Below, piece by piece: positions 33,621 through 41,634 of a DNA stretch of 64,000 bases. The stretch's first letter is position 1, and every line of letters begins with the position of its first letter. The stretch is from contig NZ_CP060437.1 in NCBI RefSeq assembly GCF_003590145.2, forward strand, positions 124,001-188,000, written 5' to 3'. The DNA comes from Pseudooceanicola algae (GTDB lineage: Bacteria; Pseudomonadota; Alphaproteobacteria; Rhodobacterales; Rhodobacteraceae). The notes beneath the pieces were generated by a model that worked only from the letters and a program-made list of their open reading frames with translations, had not been told where the DNA came from and did not search any database. The translations under genes were made by a program, and so were the position numbers.

Positions 33621-34387
33621 TACCCCTCAAGGATCTTTTCCAGCCGCATCGCATCGTCATGATGGTGCTATTCGCGGCCTTCGTCCTGTGGTGCGCGCTA
33701 AGCCTGCGGTGGGATTGGATCCCCGCCTACATGCCTCTGGCCATTCAGGGGCTGTGGACCACGCTCTGGCTGCTGGTGGCTTCGGTGGTGCTGGGCTTTG
33801 CGCTGGCGGTGCCGCTGGGGCTCGCCCAGGCGGTCGGACCAAGGTATCTTGCCTGGCCGGCTCGGGTGTTCTGCACCGTCATTCGGGGCACCCCGCTGCT
33901 GTTGCAGATCTGGCTGCTTTACTACGGGCTCGGCTCGCTGTTTCCGCAATTCCCCTGGATCCGCTCGTCCGAGCTTTGGCCCTATCTGCGGCAGGCCTGG
34001 CCCTATGCGCTGACCGCGCTGACCCTGTCCTATGCGGGATACGAAGGCGAGATCCTGCGCGGCGCCTTTTCGGGCGTGGCCAAGGGCCAGCTTGAGGCGG
34101 CGCGCGCCTTTGGCATGCCCCGTCGCACGATCTTTCGCCGGATCTGGTTGCCCCAGGCGATCCGCAACGTGCTGCCGACCCTTGGGGGCGAGACGATCTT
34201 GCAACTGAAGGCGACGCCGCTGGTCGCGACGATCACCGTCATCGACATCTACGCGGTCTCTTCGCGGGTGCGATCGGATACCTTTATCGTTTACGAGCCG
34301 CTCTTGCTGTTGGCGGTCGTCTATATCGTGATCGCGATGATCATCGGACAATTGTTCGCCTGGGTCGAACGCCAGGTGCCACAGTAA
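33617..34387 (+). CDS. Amino-acid ABC transporter permease 2 (HisM-like)
   Basis: A 256-residue permease. Hydrophobic segments about 13–33, 50–75, 95–115, 185–205 and 230–250; docking loop GQLEAARAFGMPRRTIFRRI near 155–174, almost identical to that of permease 1. ATG 33617 overlaps the upstream stop (ATGA). The alternative start at 33575 lies inside the previous gene. A bidirectional terminator follows. Confidence 0.9.
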   Translation: MIPLKDLFQPHRIVMMVLFAAFVLWCALSLRWDWIPAYMPLAIQGLWTTLWLLVASVVLGFALAVPLGLAQAVGPRYLAWPARVFCTVIRGTPLLLQIWLLYYGLGSLFPQFPWIRSSELWPYLRQAWPYALTALTLSYAGYEGEILRGAFSGVAKGQLEAARAFGMPRRTIFRRIWLPQAIRNVLPTLGGETILQLKATPLVATITVIDIYAVSSRVRSDTFIVYEPLLLLAVVYIVIAMIIGQLFAWVERQVPQ

Positions 34388-34407
34388 GAAGTGCCTCAAT
34401 AAGAAAA

Positions 34408-34432
34408 ACGCGGCCTCCGATGAGCGCCGCGT
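34408..34432. terminator. Bidirectional terminator
   Basis: Stem ACGCGGC (34408–34414) with GCCGCGT (34426–34432), 11-base loop, flanked by AAGAAAA on the left and CTTCTT on the right. Lies between the convergent importer operon and aminotransferase gene. Confidence 0.7.
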
Positions 34433-34453
34433 CTTCTTGTCGTTGTTCGGGGG

Positions 34454-35641
34454 TCAGGCGCTTTTCTGCGCCAACTGGCTTGCATGGGCGAGGATCCGGT
34501 CGCAGGCCTTGGCGATATCCGCATCCGGCACGGTCAGCGCAAGGCGGACCCAATCGGTCAGCGTGCTGCCGAAGGAACTGCCCGGCATTACCGCGACATT
34601 GGCGTGCTCCAGCAGGTGCTCGGCATAGGCATCGCCGTCCATCCCGGTCGCGGCCACGTTGATCATCGCGAACATCCCGGCACTGGGCGGCAGCAGCTTC
34701 AGGTCGCTTTCCCGGTCCAGACGGTCCGCGAGATAGCGCGCGCGCGCGGCAAAGCGTTCCCGCATCCCCGGTGCCACGTCCGAACCGTCGCGAATGGCCA
34801 GTTCGGTCATGTCGGCGATGAAGGGCTGGTTGCCGAACAGCATGGTCTCGGACAGGGGCAGCAGCGCGGCGGTGAAGTCTTCGGGACCGACGCACCAGCC
34901 ACTGCGGAACCCGGGTGCGGCATGGGATTTCGAGATCGAGGAAACCACGATCGTCCGATCCGCCAGAGCCGCGCTCGACAGCGGCGAGACGAATTTCGTC
35001 TGATCATAGATCAGCTCGTCATAGACCTCGTCCGAGATGATCCAGAGATCATGTTCCAGCGCCAGCGCGCCGAGGGCGTCGATGTCTTCGCCTGTCAGGA
35101 TCGCGCCGGTGGGATTGTGGGGGGTGTTGAGCAGGATGGCCCTCGTCCGCGGGGTGATCCGGGCAGCGATATCTGTGGCCTGAATGCGGAAACCGTTCTC
35201 GGGGCGCAGGGGCACAGGCACGAGGTCCGCCCCTGAGGCCCGCACGACCCCTTCGTAGGTCGCATACATCGGATCGCCCACCAGAACCTCGTCCCCCGCT
35301 TCGGCGACGCCCATCAACACGGTGAAAAGGGCGGTCTGCGTGCCGGGAAAGCACATGATCTGCGCGCGCGATACCGGGCGTCCGATGCGGGCGCCGTAAC
35401 GTTCGGCCAGCGCATCGCGCAGACCGTCTTCGCCTTCGCCCTTGGAATAGGTCGTGCGGCCCTGACGCATGGCGTCGCAGGCGGCCTCGATCAGGTTGGG
35501 GGATGTGGGGATGTCGGGTTCGCCGATCGTCAGCTGTATGACGTCATGGCCTTCGGCAATGCGCTGCACGGCCTTGAAATGCACGCTCCACTTGGCGCCG
35601 CCAAGGCCGCTCAAACGGCGGGTGATCGCAGTTGTTTTCAT
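34454..35641 (-). CDS. PLP-dependent aminotransferase, class I fold
   Basis: A 395-residue fold-type I aminotransferase of the aspartate/aromatic group. PLP lysine Lys238 (SSISKSH), Asn176 (NPTG), Asp204 (SDEVYDEL), C-terminal substrate arginine probably in the WVRLALT region. Three possible starts exist: GTG 35671, ATG 35650 and ATG 35641. The last is chosen because AGGA lies eight bases ahead. It is convergent with the amino-acid importer, so uptake followed by transamination is a reasonable but unproven link. Confidence 0.87.
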   Translation of the reverse strand: MKTTAITRRLSGLGGAKWSVHFKAVQRIAEGHDVIQLTIGEPDIPTSPNLIEAACDAMRQGRTTYSKGEGEDGLRDALAERYGARIGRPVSRAQIMCFPGTQTALFTVLMGVAEAGDEVLVGDPMYATYEGVVRASGADLVPVPLRPENGFRIQATDIAARITPRTRAILLNTPHNPTGAILTGEDIDALGALALEHDLWIISDEVYDELIYDQTKFVSPLSSAALADRTIVVSSISKSHAAPGFRSGWCVGPEDFTAALLPLSETMLFGNQPFIADMTELAIRDGSDVAPGMRERFAARARYLADRLDRESDLKLLPPSAGMFAMINVAATGMDGDAYAEHLLEHANVAVMPGSSFGSTLTDWVRLALTVPDADIAKACDRILAHASQLAQKSA

Positions 35642-35791
35642 CGCTGTCATCCTGTCGACGTGAAGTGTCACCGGGGGTCAGGGCCTGTGCCGGTGAACGA
35701 GGATCACACTGGTCGGCAAGCGGCGTTTCGCACCGGGAAATTACTATACGTCTGAATAGCAGCGACGGCGGCACATGTCGATAAGGGAAGT

Positions 35792-35849
35792 CTTCGAAGG
35801 AGACCGCGGCCCTGCAGCAGCGTCGCAAGGGGGGCGGCATCCTTCGAAG
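35792..35849. repeat. Pair of CTTCGAAG palindromes 50 bp apart
   Basis: CTTCGAAG occurs at 35792–35799 and 35842–35849, exactly 50 bases apart, both within TCTTCGAAGG/CCTTCGAAGG. The region separates the aminotransferase promoter from the end of the small stress gene. Whether the pair acts as an operator or as part of a terminator fold is unclear. Confidence 0.4.
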
Positions 35850-35858
35850 GCAGGCACG

Positions 35859-36248
35859 TCAATAATTTGCGGGGGGATCGCTGGCGGGGAAGGATTGGTC
35901 GACTTCCTCGTCGGTTTCCGTCCAGCGTTTCGGAGGGTTCTCCATTTCCTTGGGACCGGCGGGTCGGATGTAGTCGGACTTCTTGTCGTCGCGCGGCTCG
36001 GACTCCTCCAGCGCCTCGGGCTGCTGCTTGACCGAAGCCTCCTGGCCCGGTTCATCGGCCCCGTGCGCCTGATCGGCATTCGTCAGGTCCAACGGATCAC
36101 CGGGTTGCTTCATGCTGCCCTGCGCATTGGCATTCACGTCGACCCGGTGCCGGCTGGCAGGGTCGATCTGCCGGGCCGTCTGGTTGATCGTCCGGCCTTC
36201 GTGGCGCTGGACTTCGGTCGGTATGATGGTCTTGGGATCGTCAGCCAT
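35859..36248 (-). CDS. Small acidic hydrophilic protein, putative general-stress protein
   Basis: A 129-residue protein with no hydrophobic segment, rich in Asp, Glu, Pro, Gln and Lys and probably disordered. The C-terminus (TDEEVDQSFPASDPPANY) carries the FPASDPP motif seen at the end of many small uncharacterised proteobacterial proteins. Function unknown. The ATG at 36246–36248 has AAAGG upstream; the longer frame to 36428 is arginine-rich and would cover its own promoter. An EcfG-type promoter lies 32 bases ahead of the start, so induction by general stress is the main clue. Confidence 0.75.
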   Translation of the reverse strand: MADDPKTIIPTEVQRHEGRTINQTARQIDPASRHRVDVNANAQGSMKQPGDPLDLTNADQAHGADEPGQEASVKQQPEALEESEPRDDKKSDYIRPAGPKEMENPPKRWTETDEEVDQSFPASDPPANY

Positions 36249-36279
36249 GTTCAAGCCTTTCATCTGATCATGAGCCCTC

Positions 36280-36304
36280 AACGAAACCAGCCGGTAAATG
36301 TTCC
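36280..36304 (-). promoter_or_regulatory. EcfG-type promoter for the small acidic protein
   Basis: On the minus strand GGAAC (36300–36304), 16-base spacer, CGTT (36280–36283). This equals the alphaproteobacterial general-stress sigma consensus. The –10 element lies 31 bases before the start codon. Confidence 0.8.
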
Positions 36305-36452
36305 GGCGTGTGCAAGCGGCTGACCGCCCATGCCGCTCGGCCCGGTGGCGCGGTACAGGCCTGCCGCGGGCCTGTGCACGGGGGCATTCGGGGCGGGATT
36401 CAGGGGGCCGATGACCGGCGCAGATCATTCGGAACCCAAATGCGTCCGACAG

Positions 36453-36478
36453 GGAACGATGCGGCCTGCCTGCCCGTT
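36453..36478 (+). promoter_or_regulatory. EcfG-type promoter for the Crp/Fnr-family gene
   Basis: GGAAC at 36453–36457, 17-base spacer, CGTT at 36475–36478. The start codon of the regulator is 96 bases downstream. Confidence 0.7.
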
Positions 36479-36574
36479 GTGTTGAAACATCGCAGTAGTT
36501 CGATGTAAGCGCACTAATATATGTTAAGTGTTTCGCCGCGGAGGGCCGCAGGACCAGGGGATCAGGGCTTCAGA

Positions 36575-37315
36575 ATGAACGCGCCGAATTACAGATACAC
36601 ACGCCGGTTCCTGCAAGGCCGCTCGCGAGAGGCTTTGAGTGCGCATGAAAAGGCCATTCTGGAAGGCCTGATCGAAGGGGTCGAGAACTTTACCGCCCCC
36701 CATACGATCCTGCGTCGGGGTGATATCCTGGACCGCAGCACCTTTCTTATCGAAGGAACGGTGGCCCGTGTCATTCATGAAGGCGGCAAGCGGCACATCC
36801 TGGCCCTGCATGTGCCGGGCGATTTCATCGATCTGCATGCCTTCGCCCTGAAGCGCCTGGACCACGACATCGTGTCGATCGGCGCGGTCCAGATCGGCTA
36901 TGCCGCGCACGAGAAGATCAACGAACTGCTGACGACAGAGCCCAACCTGGCGCGGATGTTCTGGTATTCGACGCTGCTTGATGCCGCAATGCATCGGGAA
37001 TGGATCATGAAGCTTGAACATCTGAGCGCGGACGGACGCCTGGCCCATCTGATCGCCGAGATGTGGGAGCGGCTGGCCTTCGTCGGTCTTGCCGGAGAGA
37101 ACGGTTTTTCCCTGCCCCTCACTCAGCAGGAGCTGGCCGATGCCTGCGGCACCACCGCGATCCACATGAACCGCGTGGTGCGCAAGCTGCGCGAAACCGG
37201 CGTGGCCGATATTTCGCGCGGGCAGGTCATGATCCTGGACAAGGCCGCATTGAAGCGGATCGGTGCCTTCGATCCGGCTTACCTTTACGGGCAGGGGCCG
37301 CTGAAACTAACCTGA
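36575..37315 (+). CDS. Crp/Fnr-family transcriptional regulator
   Basis: A 246-residue regulator with a cyclic-nucleotide-binding-like domain (about 25–150) and a Crp-type helix-turn-helix (about 178–225, LTQQELADACGTTAIHMNRVVRKLRETG). It has no Fnr-type N-terminal cysteine cluster, so oxygen sensing through an iron-sulfur cluster is unlikely; the effector is unknown. ATG 36575 is taken although its ribosome site is only AGGG at a distance; the longer frame begins at 36521. It stands under an EcfG-type promoter and next to stress genes, so it is probably a secondary regulator in the stress response. Confidence 0.87.
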   Translation: MNAPNYRYTRRFLQGRSREALSAHEKAILEGLIEGVENFTAPHTILRRGDILDRSTFLIEGTVARVIHEGGKRHILALHVPGDFIDLHAFALKRLDHDIVSIGAVQIGYAAHEKINELLTTEPNLARMFWYSTLLDAAMHREWIMKLEHLSADGRLAHLIAEMWERLAFVGLAGENGFSLPLTQQELADACGTTAIHMNRVVRKLRETGVADISRGQVMILDKAALKRIGAFDPAYLYGQGPLKLT

Positions 37316-37441
37316 GAACTTGACTTCGGGTTAATACTGCTAACATCTGGACAGGCCGGGGGCGGTCAGCTTCGCGGTGATTTGGCAGTATTGCACGAAC
37401 CGGTTGTTTCGTGCCCCAGTCAGGGTGGCGACGGGCGAGAG

Positions 37442-38380
37442 ATGAGGTTTGACCGCGAGAATCTGGACCTTGCCGTGGGTGTCGCGGGATTGGGTCGTTG
37501 GGAATACGACCCCGAAACGGGCGAGACATTCCTGGACGACAACTGCCTTGGTCTGTTGGGCCTTTCCGCCGCGCAGGCCGGATCCTTCATCGAGATCCTG
37601 AATATCATCCACCCCGAAGATCACCAGGCGCTCAGGGACAAGCTGACGCAGTTTTCCGCGGAAGACGAAGGCTTTCGCCTGCTGTTCCGGGTGCGTCGGG
37701 CCAATGGCAGCTACGCCTGGATCCGCAGCCTCGGGCGGCGGATAGACCAGCCGGGCCGCAGTCGGATGGTCGGTGTCAGCATGGATGCGACCGCCGAACA
37801 GACGCTTCTGCTGGAACGCGAAATGCATCTGGCAGAGATGAACCACAGGGTGAAGAACCTCTTCGCGCTGGTCTCGGCCATCGTGTCCAGCGCCGACCGG
37901 GAAAGCGAAAGCCGCGAGGATTTCGTCGAGAACCTGCGCGGGCGCATCGATGCGCTCAGCCGGGGTCACGCGCTGATGCTTGGTACGGATGCCAGCGAAC
38001 CGGTGTCGTTGCAGCATCTGTTCGACCAGATCCTGGCCCCGGCCATGGGCTGCCAGGCGGTGCATCTGGACGGGGACGAGGTCCTGATTCCCACGTCAAT
38101 TCTGACCCCTCTGGTTCTCATCATCCACGAATGGATGACGAATTCCGCAAAGTACGGCGCCCTGCGCCATGACGGTGCGGTAAGGGTGGATTGGCAGAAC
38201 CTGGGTCACGCGGTGCATATCCGTTGGCGCGAAGAGGTCGCATCCTACGACGACAGCTCGGCCAGAGGTTTTGGGTCCCGGTTGCTACAGGCCTCGACGC
38301 AGCAGCTTGGGGCCGAAAAGACCCGGCACCATGCAGACGGCTGGCTGACGATCGACATGACCGTTCCGTTGCAGGGCTGA
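37442..38380 (+). CDS. HWE-family sensor histidine kinase with PAS domain
   Basis: A 312-residue soluble kinase. A PAS_3-type sensor covers about 10–118. The phosphoacceptor is His135 in EMNHRVKNLF. The N-box HEWMTNSAKYGAL (229–241) and WRE (262–264) are the two marks of the HWE family. There is no membrane segment and no LOV cysteine motif. No response regulator gene is adjacent. In alphaproteobacteria, HWE/HisKA_2 kinases commonly phosphorylate PhyR, which frees EcfG; lying among EcfG-type promoters, this kinase is a candidate input to that pathway. GGGCGAG precedes the ATG. Confidence 0.88.
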   Translation: MRFDRENLDLAVGVAGLGRWEYDPETGETFLDDNCLGLLGLSAAQAGSFIEILNIIHPEDHQALRDKLTQFSAEDEGFRLLFRVRRANGSYAWIRSLGRRIDQPGRSRMVGVSMDATAEQTLLLEREMHLAEMNHRVKNLFALVSAIVSSADRESESREDFVENLRGRIDALSRGHALMLGTDASEPVSLQHLFDQILAPAMGCQAVHLDGDEVLIPTSILTPLVLIIHEWMTNSAKYGALRHDGAVRVDWQNLGHAVHIRWREEVASYDDSSARGFGSRLLQASTQQLGAEKTRHHADGWLTIDMTVPLQG

Positions 38381-38740
38381 CCCGGATCCGAGCACTCCAG
38401 CCATTGGGCGTTTTCGGGTCCTGTCGCCCCGTGGGATGCGCGTGCGGGCCGGGCGGCAAATATATTCGTTTCATGATATGACGTTGGTCGGACAAACTTG
38501 GGAACCGATCCGGTTTTCTGCCGTTGACCCACCAGACGCCGGACAGTTTCACCATCACGCAGGTACGTCGCCGGTCGCTCATGCGATCCGGAGCCGAAGG
38601 GATTTTGCACCCCCTTCGTGCGGAGTGGCGCGCGCGGTGCGCATCGTGAGGAAACTGGCTGGTGCCGACACAGGCAGACCAACCTGCCCGCCCCGATCGA
38701 CACGGGTGGCGCAGACCCAATCCAGGACCCGGAGGACAGC
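38381..38740. other. 360-bp leader of katE
   Basis: Non-coding region holding an EcfG-type promoter at 38501–38525. The remaining 215 bases form a long GC-rich 5' untranslated stretch. I see no clear terminator for the kinase gene and no convincing small frame. Confidence 0.6.
38501..38525 (+). promoter_or_regulatory. EcfG-type promoter for katE
   Basis: GGAAC at 38501–38505, 16-base spacer, CGTT at 38522–38525. The katE start is 215 bases downstream, longer than for the other sites, so a second promoter closer in is possible. Confidence 0.68.
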
Positions 38741-40843
38741 ATGGCGAAACTGACCAGCAAGACGGATACAGCATCCCAGACCGAAGATTTTACCGGCACG
38801 GGTGGCGAGACACGTCAGGTGGCCGGGGGCGACCGTCCCACGATGACCACCGCTCAGGGCATTCCGGTGTCCGATGACCAGAATACGCTGCGCCAAGGCG
38901 CGCGCGGCCCGGCGTTGATGGAAGATTTCCACTTTCGCGAGAAAATGTTCCACTTCGACCACGAACGCATCCCCGAGCGGGTCGTGCATGCCCGTGGCTA
39001 TGGCGCGCATGGGTTCTTTGAAACCTACGAACCACTGACCGACCTGACCTCGGCCGACATCTTCCAGCGCAAGGGCGAAAGGACCCCGGCCTTCGTGCGG
39101 TTCTCGACCGTGGCGGGCAACAAGGGTTCCGCCGATCTGGCCCGCGACGTGCGCGGCTTTGCCGTCAAGCTGTATACCCAGGAGGGCAACTGGGACATCG
39201 TGGGCAACAACATCCCCGTCTTCTTCATTCAGGACGCGATGAAGTTCCCCGATCTGATCCACGCGGCGAAAGAAGAACCCGACCGGGCCTTCCCGCAGGC
39301 GCAGACCGCGCATGACAATTTCTGGGATTTCGCCTCGCTCAGCCCCGAATCCGTCCACATGCTGATGTGGGCCATGTCGGATCGCGCCATCCCCCGCTCC
39401 TTCCGTTTCATGGAAGGCTTTGGCGTCCATACCTTCCGGATGGTCAACGCCGAGGGCAAGTCGCATTTCGTGAAATTCCACTGGAAGCCCAAGCAGGGTC
39501 TGCAGTCTGTGACCTGGGACGAGGCGGTGAAGATCAACGGCGCGGACCCGGATTTCCACCGCCGAGACATGTGGAACGCGATCCAGTCCGGCGATTATCC
39601 GGAATGGGAGCTGGGCCTGCAGGTCTTTGACGAAGATTTCGCCGACAGTTTCGATTTCGACATCCTCGACGCGACCAAGCTGATCCCCGAGGAACTGGTG
39701 CCGGTGCAGATCGTCGGTCGTCTGGTGCTGAACCGCATGGTCGACAACTTCTTTGCCGAGACTGAACAGGTCGCCTTCCACACCGCCAACGTGCCGCCGG
39801 GTGTGGATTTCACCGACGACCCGCTGTTGCAGGGGCGAAATTTCTCCTACCTCGATACGCAGCTGAAACGTCTTGGGAGCCCCAACTTCACCCACCTGCC
39901 GATCAACGCGCCCAAATGCCCCTTCCACAGCTTCCAGCAGGACGGTCACATGGCGATGCACAATCCCAAGGGGCGCGCGAACTACGAGCCGAATTCCTGG
40001 TCGGGCGAGGCCGCCGGACCCCGTGAAAACCCCGCCAAGGGCTTTACCAGCTACCCCGAAGAGGTCTCGGCTCCCAAGGTACGCGAGCGGTCGGAAACCT
40101 TCGCGGATCACTACAGCCAGGCGCGGCAGTTCTACATCAGCCAGACGGAAACCGAGCAGACGCATATCCGGGATGCCTTTGCCTTTGAACTGTCCAAGGT
40201 CGAAACCCCGGCGATCCGGTCCCGCGTGCTGAGCCACCTTCAGCATGTCGACATGGATCTGGCCACCAGCCTTGCCGACGCGCTCGGTATGGAGTTGCCC
40301 GACAAGGCAGATGCCGCGCGGGAGCCCTTGACCGGGCTCGAACCCTCTCCGGCGCTCAGCATCCTGAAGAACGGCCCGAAAAGTTTTGCCGGGCGCATCC
40401 TCGGCATTCTGGTCAGTGACGGGGTCGATGCGGCAGAGGTCGATGCCCTGAAGAAGGCCGCCGAAAAGGCCGGTGCCAAGGTCGTCGTGGTTGCCCCAAG
40501 GATCGGTGGCGCCAAGGCCAAGGACGGTTCGATCATCCCGGCGCAGGAAAAGACCGATGGCGGTCCGTCGGTGCTGTTCGATGCGGTTGCGGTGCTGACC
40601 TCGTCCGAGGGGGCCGAGACGCTTGCGCAGATGCATGCGGCCAAGACCTGGGTCGCGGATGCCTTTGCCCACAAGAAGTTCCTCTGGGCCAACGCCCCGG
40701 CCATGCCGCTGTTGCAGGCCGCCGGTCTGCCGAAGGACCCTGACGCGGGCATGTTCCTCGATGGCACCTCCGGCGATGGCGCATCGGGTCCGGATGCCTT
40801 CCTGAGGGCCTGCGCCGCGCTGCGCTTCTGGGACCGGTCCTGA
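38741..40843 (+). CDS. katE: Large-subunit monofunctional catalase, HPII type
   Basis: A 700-residue heme catalase that breaks hydrogen peroxide to water and oxygen. Catalytic His83 is in [12 protein letters not shown], the distal asparagine in [12 protein letters not shown], and the proximal heme tyrosine in the FSYLDTQ region after DPLLQGR. Beyond the core (to about 515) there is a flavodoxin/class I amidotransferase-like C-terminal domain (about 530–700, [13 protein letters not shown]), which defines large-subunit clade 2 catalases. GGAGG precedes ATG 38741. It is the first gene after an EcfG-type promoter and is followed by a membrane protein gene 22 bases on. KatE enzymes are standard members of general-stress regulons. 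Confidence 0.95.
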   Translation: MAKLTSKTDTASQTEDFTGTGGETRQVAGGDRPTMTTAQGIPVSDDQNTLRQGARGPALMEDFHFREKMFHFDHERIPERVVHARGYGAHGFFETYEPLTDLTSADIFQRKGERTPAFVRFSTVAGNKGSADLARDVRGFAVKLYTQEGNWDIVGNNIPVFFIQDAMKFPDLIHAAKEEPDRAFPQAQTAHDNFWDFASLSPESVHMLMWAMSDRAIPRSFRFMEGFGVHTFRMVNAEGKSHFVKFHWKPKQGLQSVTWDEAVKINGADPDFHRRDMWNAIQSGDYPEWELGLQVFDEDFADSFDFDILDATKLIPEELVPVQIVGRLVLNRMVDNFFAETEQVAFHTANVPPGVDFTDDPLLQGRNFSYLDTQLKRLGSPNFTHLPINAPKCPFHSFQQDGHMAMHNPKGRANYEPNSWSGEAAGPRENPAKGFTSYPEEVSAPKVRERSETFADHYSQARQFYISQTETEQTHIRDAFAFELSKVETPAIRSRVLSHLQHVDMDLATSLADALGMELPDKADAAREPLTGLEPSPALSILKNGPKSFAGRILGILVSDGVDAAEVDALKKAAEKAGAKVVVVAPRIGGAKAKDGSIIPAQEKTDGGPSVLFDAVAVLTSSEGAETLAQMHAAKTWVADAFAHKKFLWANAPAMPLLQAAGLPKDPDAGMFLDGTSGDGASGPDAFLRACAALRFWDRS

Positions 40844-40865
40844 CGGACCTGCTGGGAGGCGCGCA

Positions 40866-41522
40866 ATGCTGGAAACCGTCAAGGACAATGCAGAGCTGTT
40901 TCAGATCCTGGCCAGCCTGGCGACGACATTCGTCTGGCTGGTCTATCTGAATATCTTTCTGCAGGGCTATATCCAGCAGCGCCGCTCCAGCCTGCTGATC
41001 AATCGGGGCGGCGGGGAAACCACGGAAGCCCGCTGCCTGATCAGCAACATGGGTGCCGAGCCCGCATATCTGCTGGACGTACTGGTGTCCCTCGACGGGC
41101 AGGACGGGCCGGTGGTGGCCAGCGTTGTCGATCGCAACGAATTGCGACGGGAGGAGGTGACGACCCCCGCCGAACTGACCGGGCAGGGGCCGATCCCATC
41201 AGGTGGCTTTGTTGATATCGGCAGTTTCCAGGACGTCATCGACCGCGCGCGCGGGCATCTGGGGCGAGAGGTCGATCCCGGCAGCGGGTTGAAGCTGGTT
41301 GCGGTGGCGGCAACCAACCAGGCCCGCAACATCGCCGCTGCGGTCCGCGAATTCGAGGTCGAGGCAGAGGAGGGCACCTTCTACGTCACACCCTGTAGCG
41401 TCGATGCCCGTCAGATCCGCTCCCGTCGGGAAAGGCGCCGGATCACCAGCGTTCTGGGTGCCTTGCAGAAACGACACGGTCAAAACACCTCGTCCCTCGG
41501 GGCGGAGTTGGCAAAGCTGTGA
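40866..41522 (+). CDS. Uncharacterised single-pass membrane protein downstream of katE
   Basis: A 218-residue protein that I do not recognise. One hydrophobic helix near residues 12–34 (FQILASLATTFVWLVYLNIFL) is followed by a short basic stretch (QQRRSS) and a soluble beta-rich domain (about 45–165), then an arginine-rich helix (RSRRERRRITSVLGALQKRH). The positive residues after the helix suggest the large domain is cytoplasmic. Only 22 bases separate it from katE, so it is probably made with the catalase under general stress. Its role is unknown. Confidence 0.75.
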   Translation: MLETVKDNAELFQILASLATTFVWLVYLNIFLQGYIQQRRSSLLINRGGGETTEARCLISNMGAEPAYLLDVLVSLDGQDGPVVASVVDRNELRREEVTTPAELTGQGPIPSGGFVDIGSFQDVIDRARGHLGREVDPGSGLKLVAVAATNQARNIAAAVREFEVEAEEGTFYVTPCSVDARQIRSRRERRRITSVLGALQKRHGQNTSSLGAELAKL

Positions 41523-41574
41523 CCTGACCCGCGCGCCGCGTCGATCACAAGAAACGGCGCGCGGCGTCTTCCAT

Positions 41575-41600
41575 GGAACCGGGGCAGGAACCTTTTCGTT
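41575..41600 (+). promoter_or_regulatory. EcfG-type promoter for the YdeP-like oxidoreductase
   Basis: GGAAC at 41575–41579, 17-base spacer, CGTT at 41597–41600. The start codon is 34 bases downstream, a fitting distance. Confidence 0.8.
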
Positions 41601-41634
41601 TACAAGGACACTCCCCCGGACTCAGAGGTGCCCC

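Larger units (their letters stand above)
36249..36574. other. 326-bp divergent control region with two EcfG-type promoters
   Basis: No coding potential that I trust. It separates the small acidic protein (minus) from the Crp/Fnr gene (plus) and contains one GGAAC–CGTT site for each direction, listed separately. The 36479–36574 stretch in front of the crp-type gene is the leader of that mRNA. Confidence 0.65.

Noticed and set aside
37316-37441. TTGACT–TAACAT as a sigma-70 promoter for the HWE kinase
   Set aside because: The spacer is only 15 bases and the –10 match is poor; read-through from the Crp/Fnr gene is equally possible.
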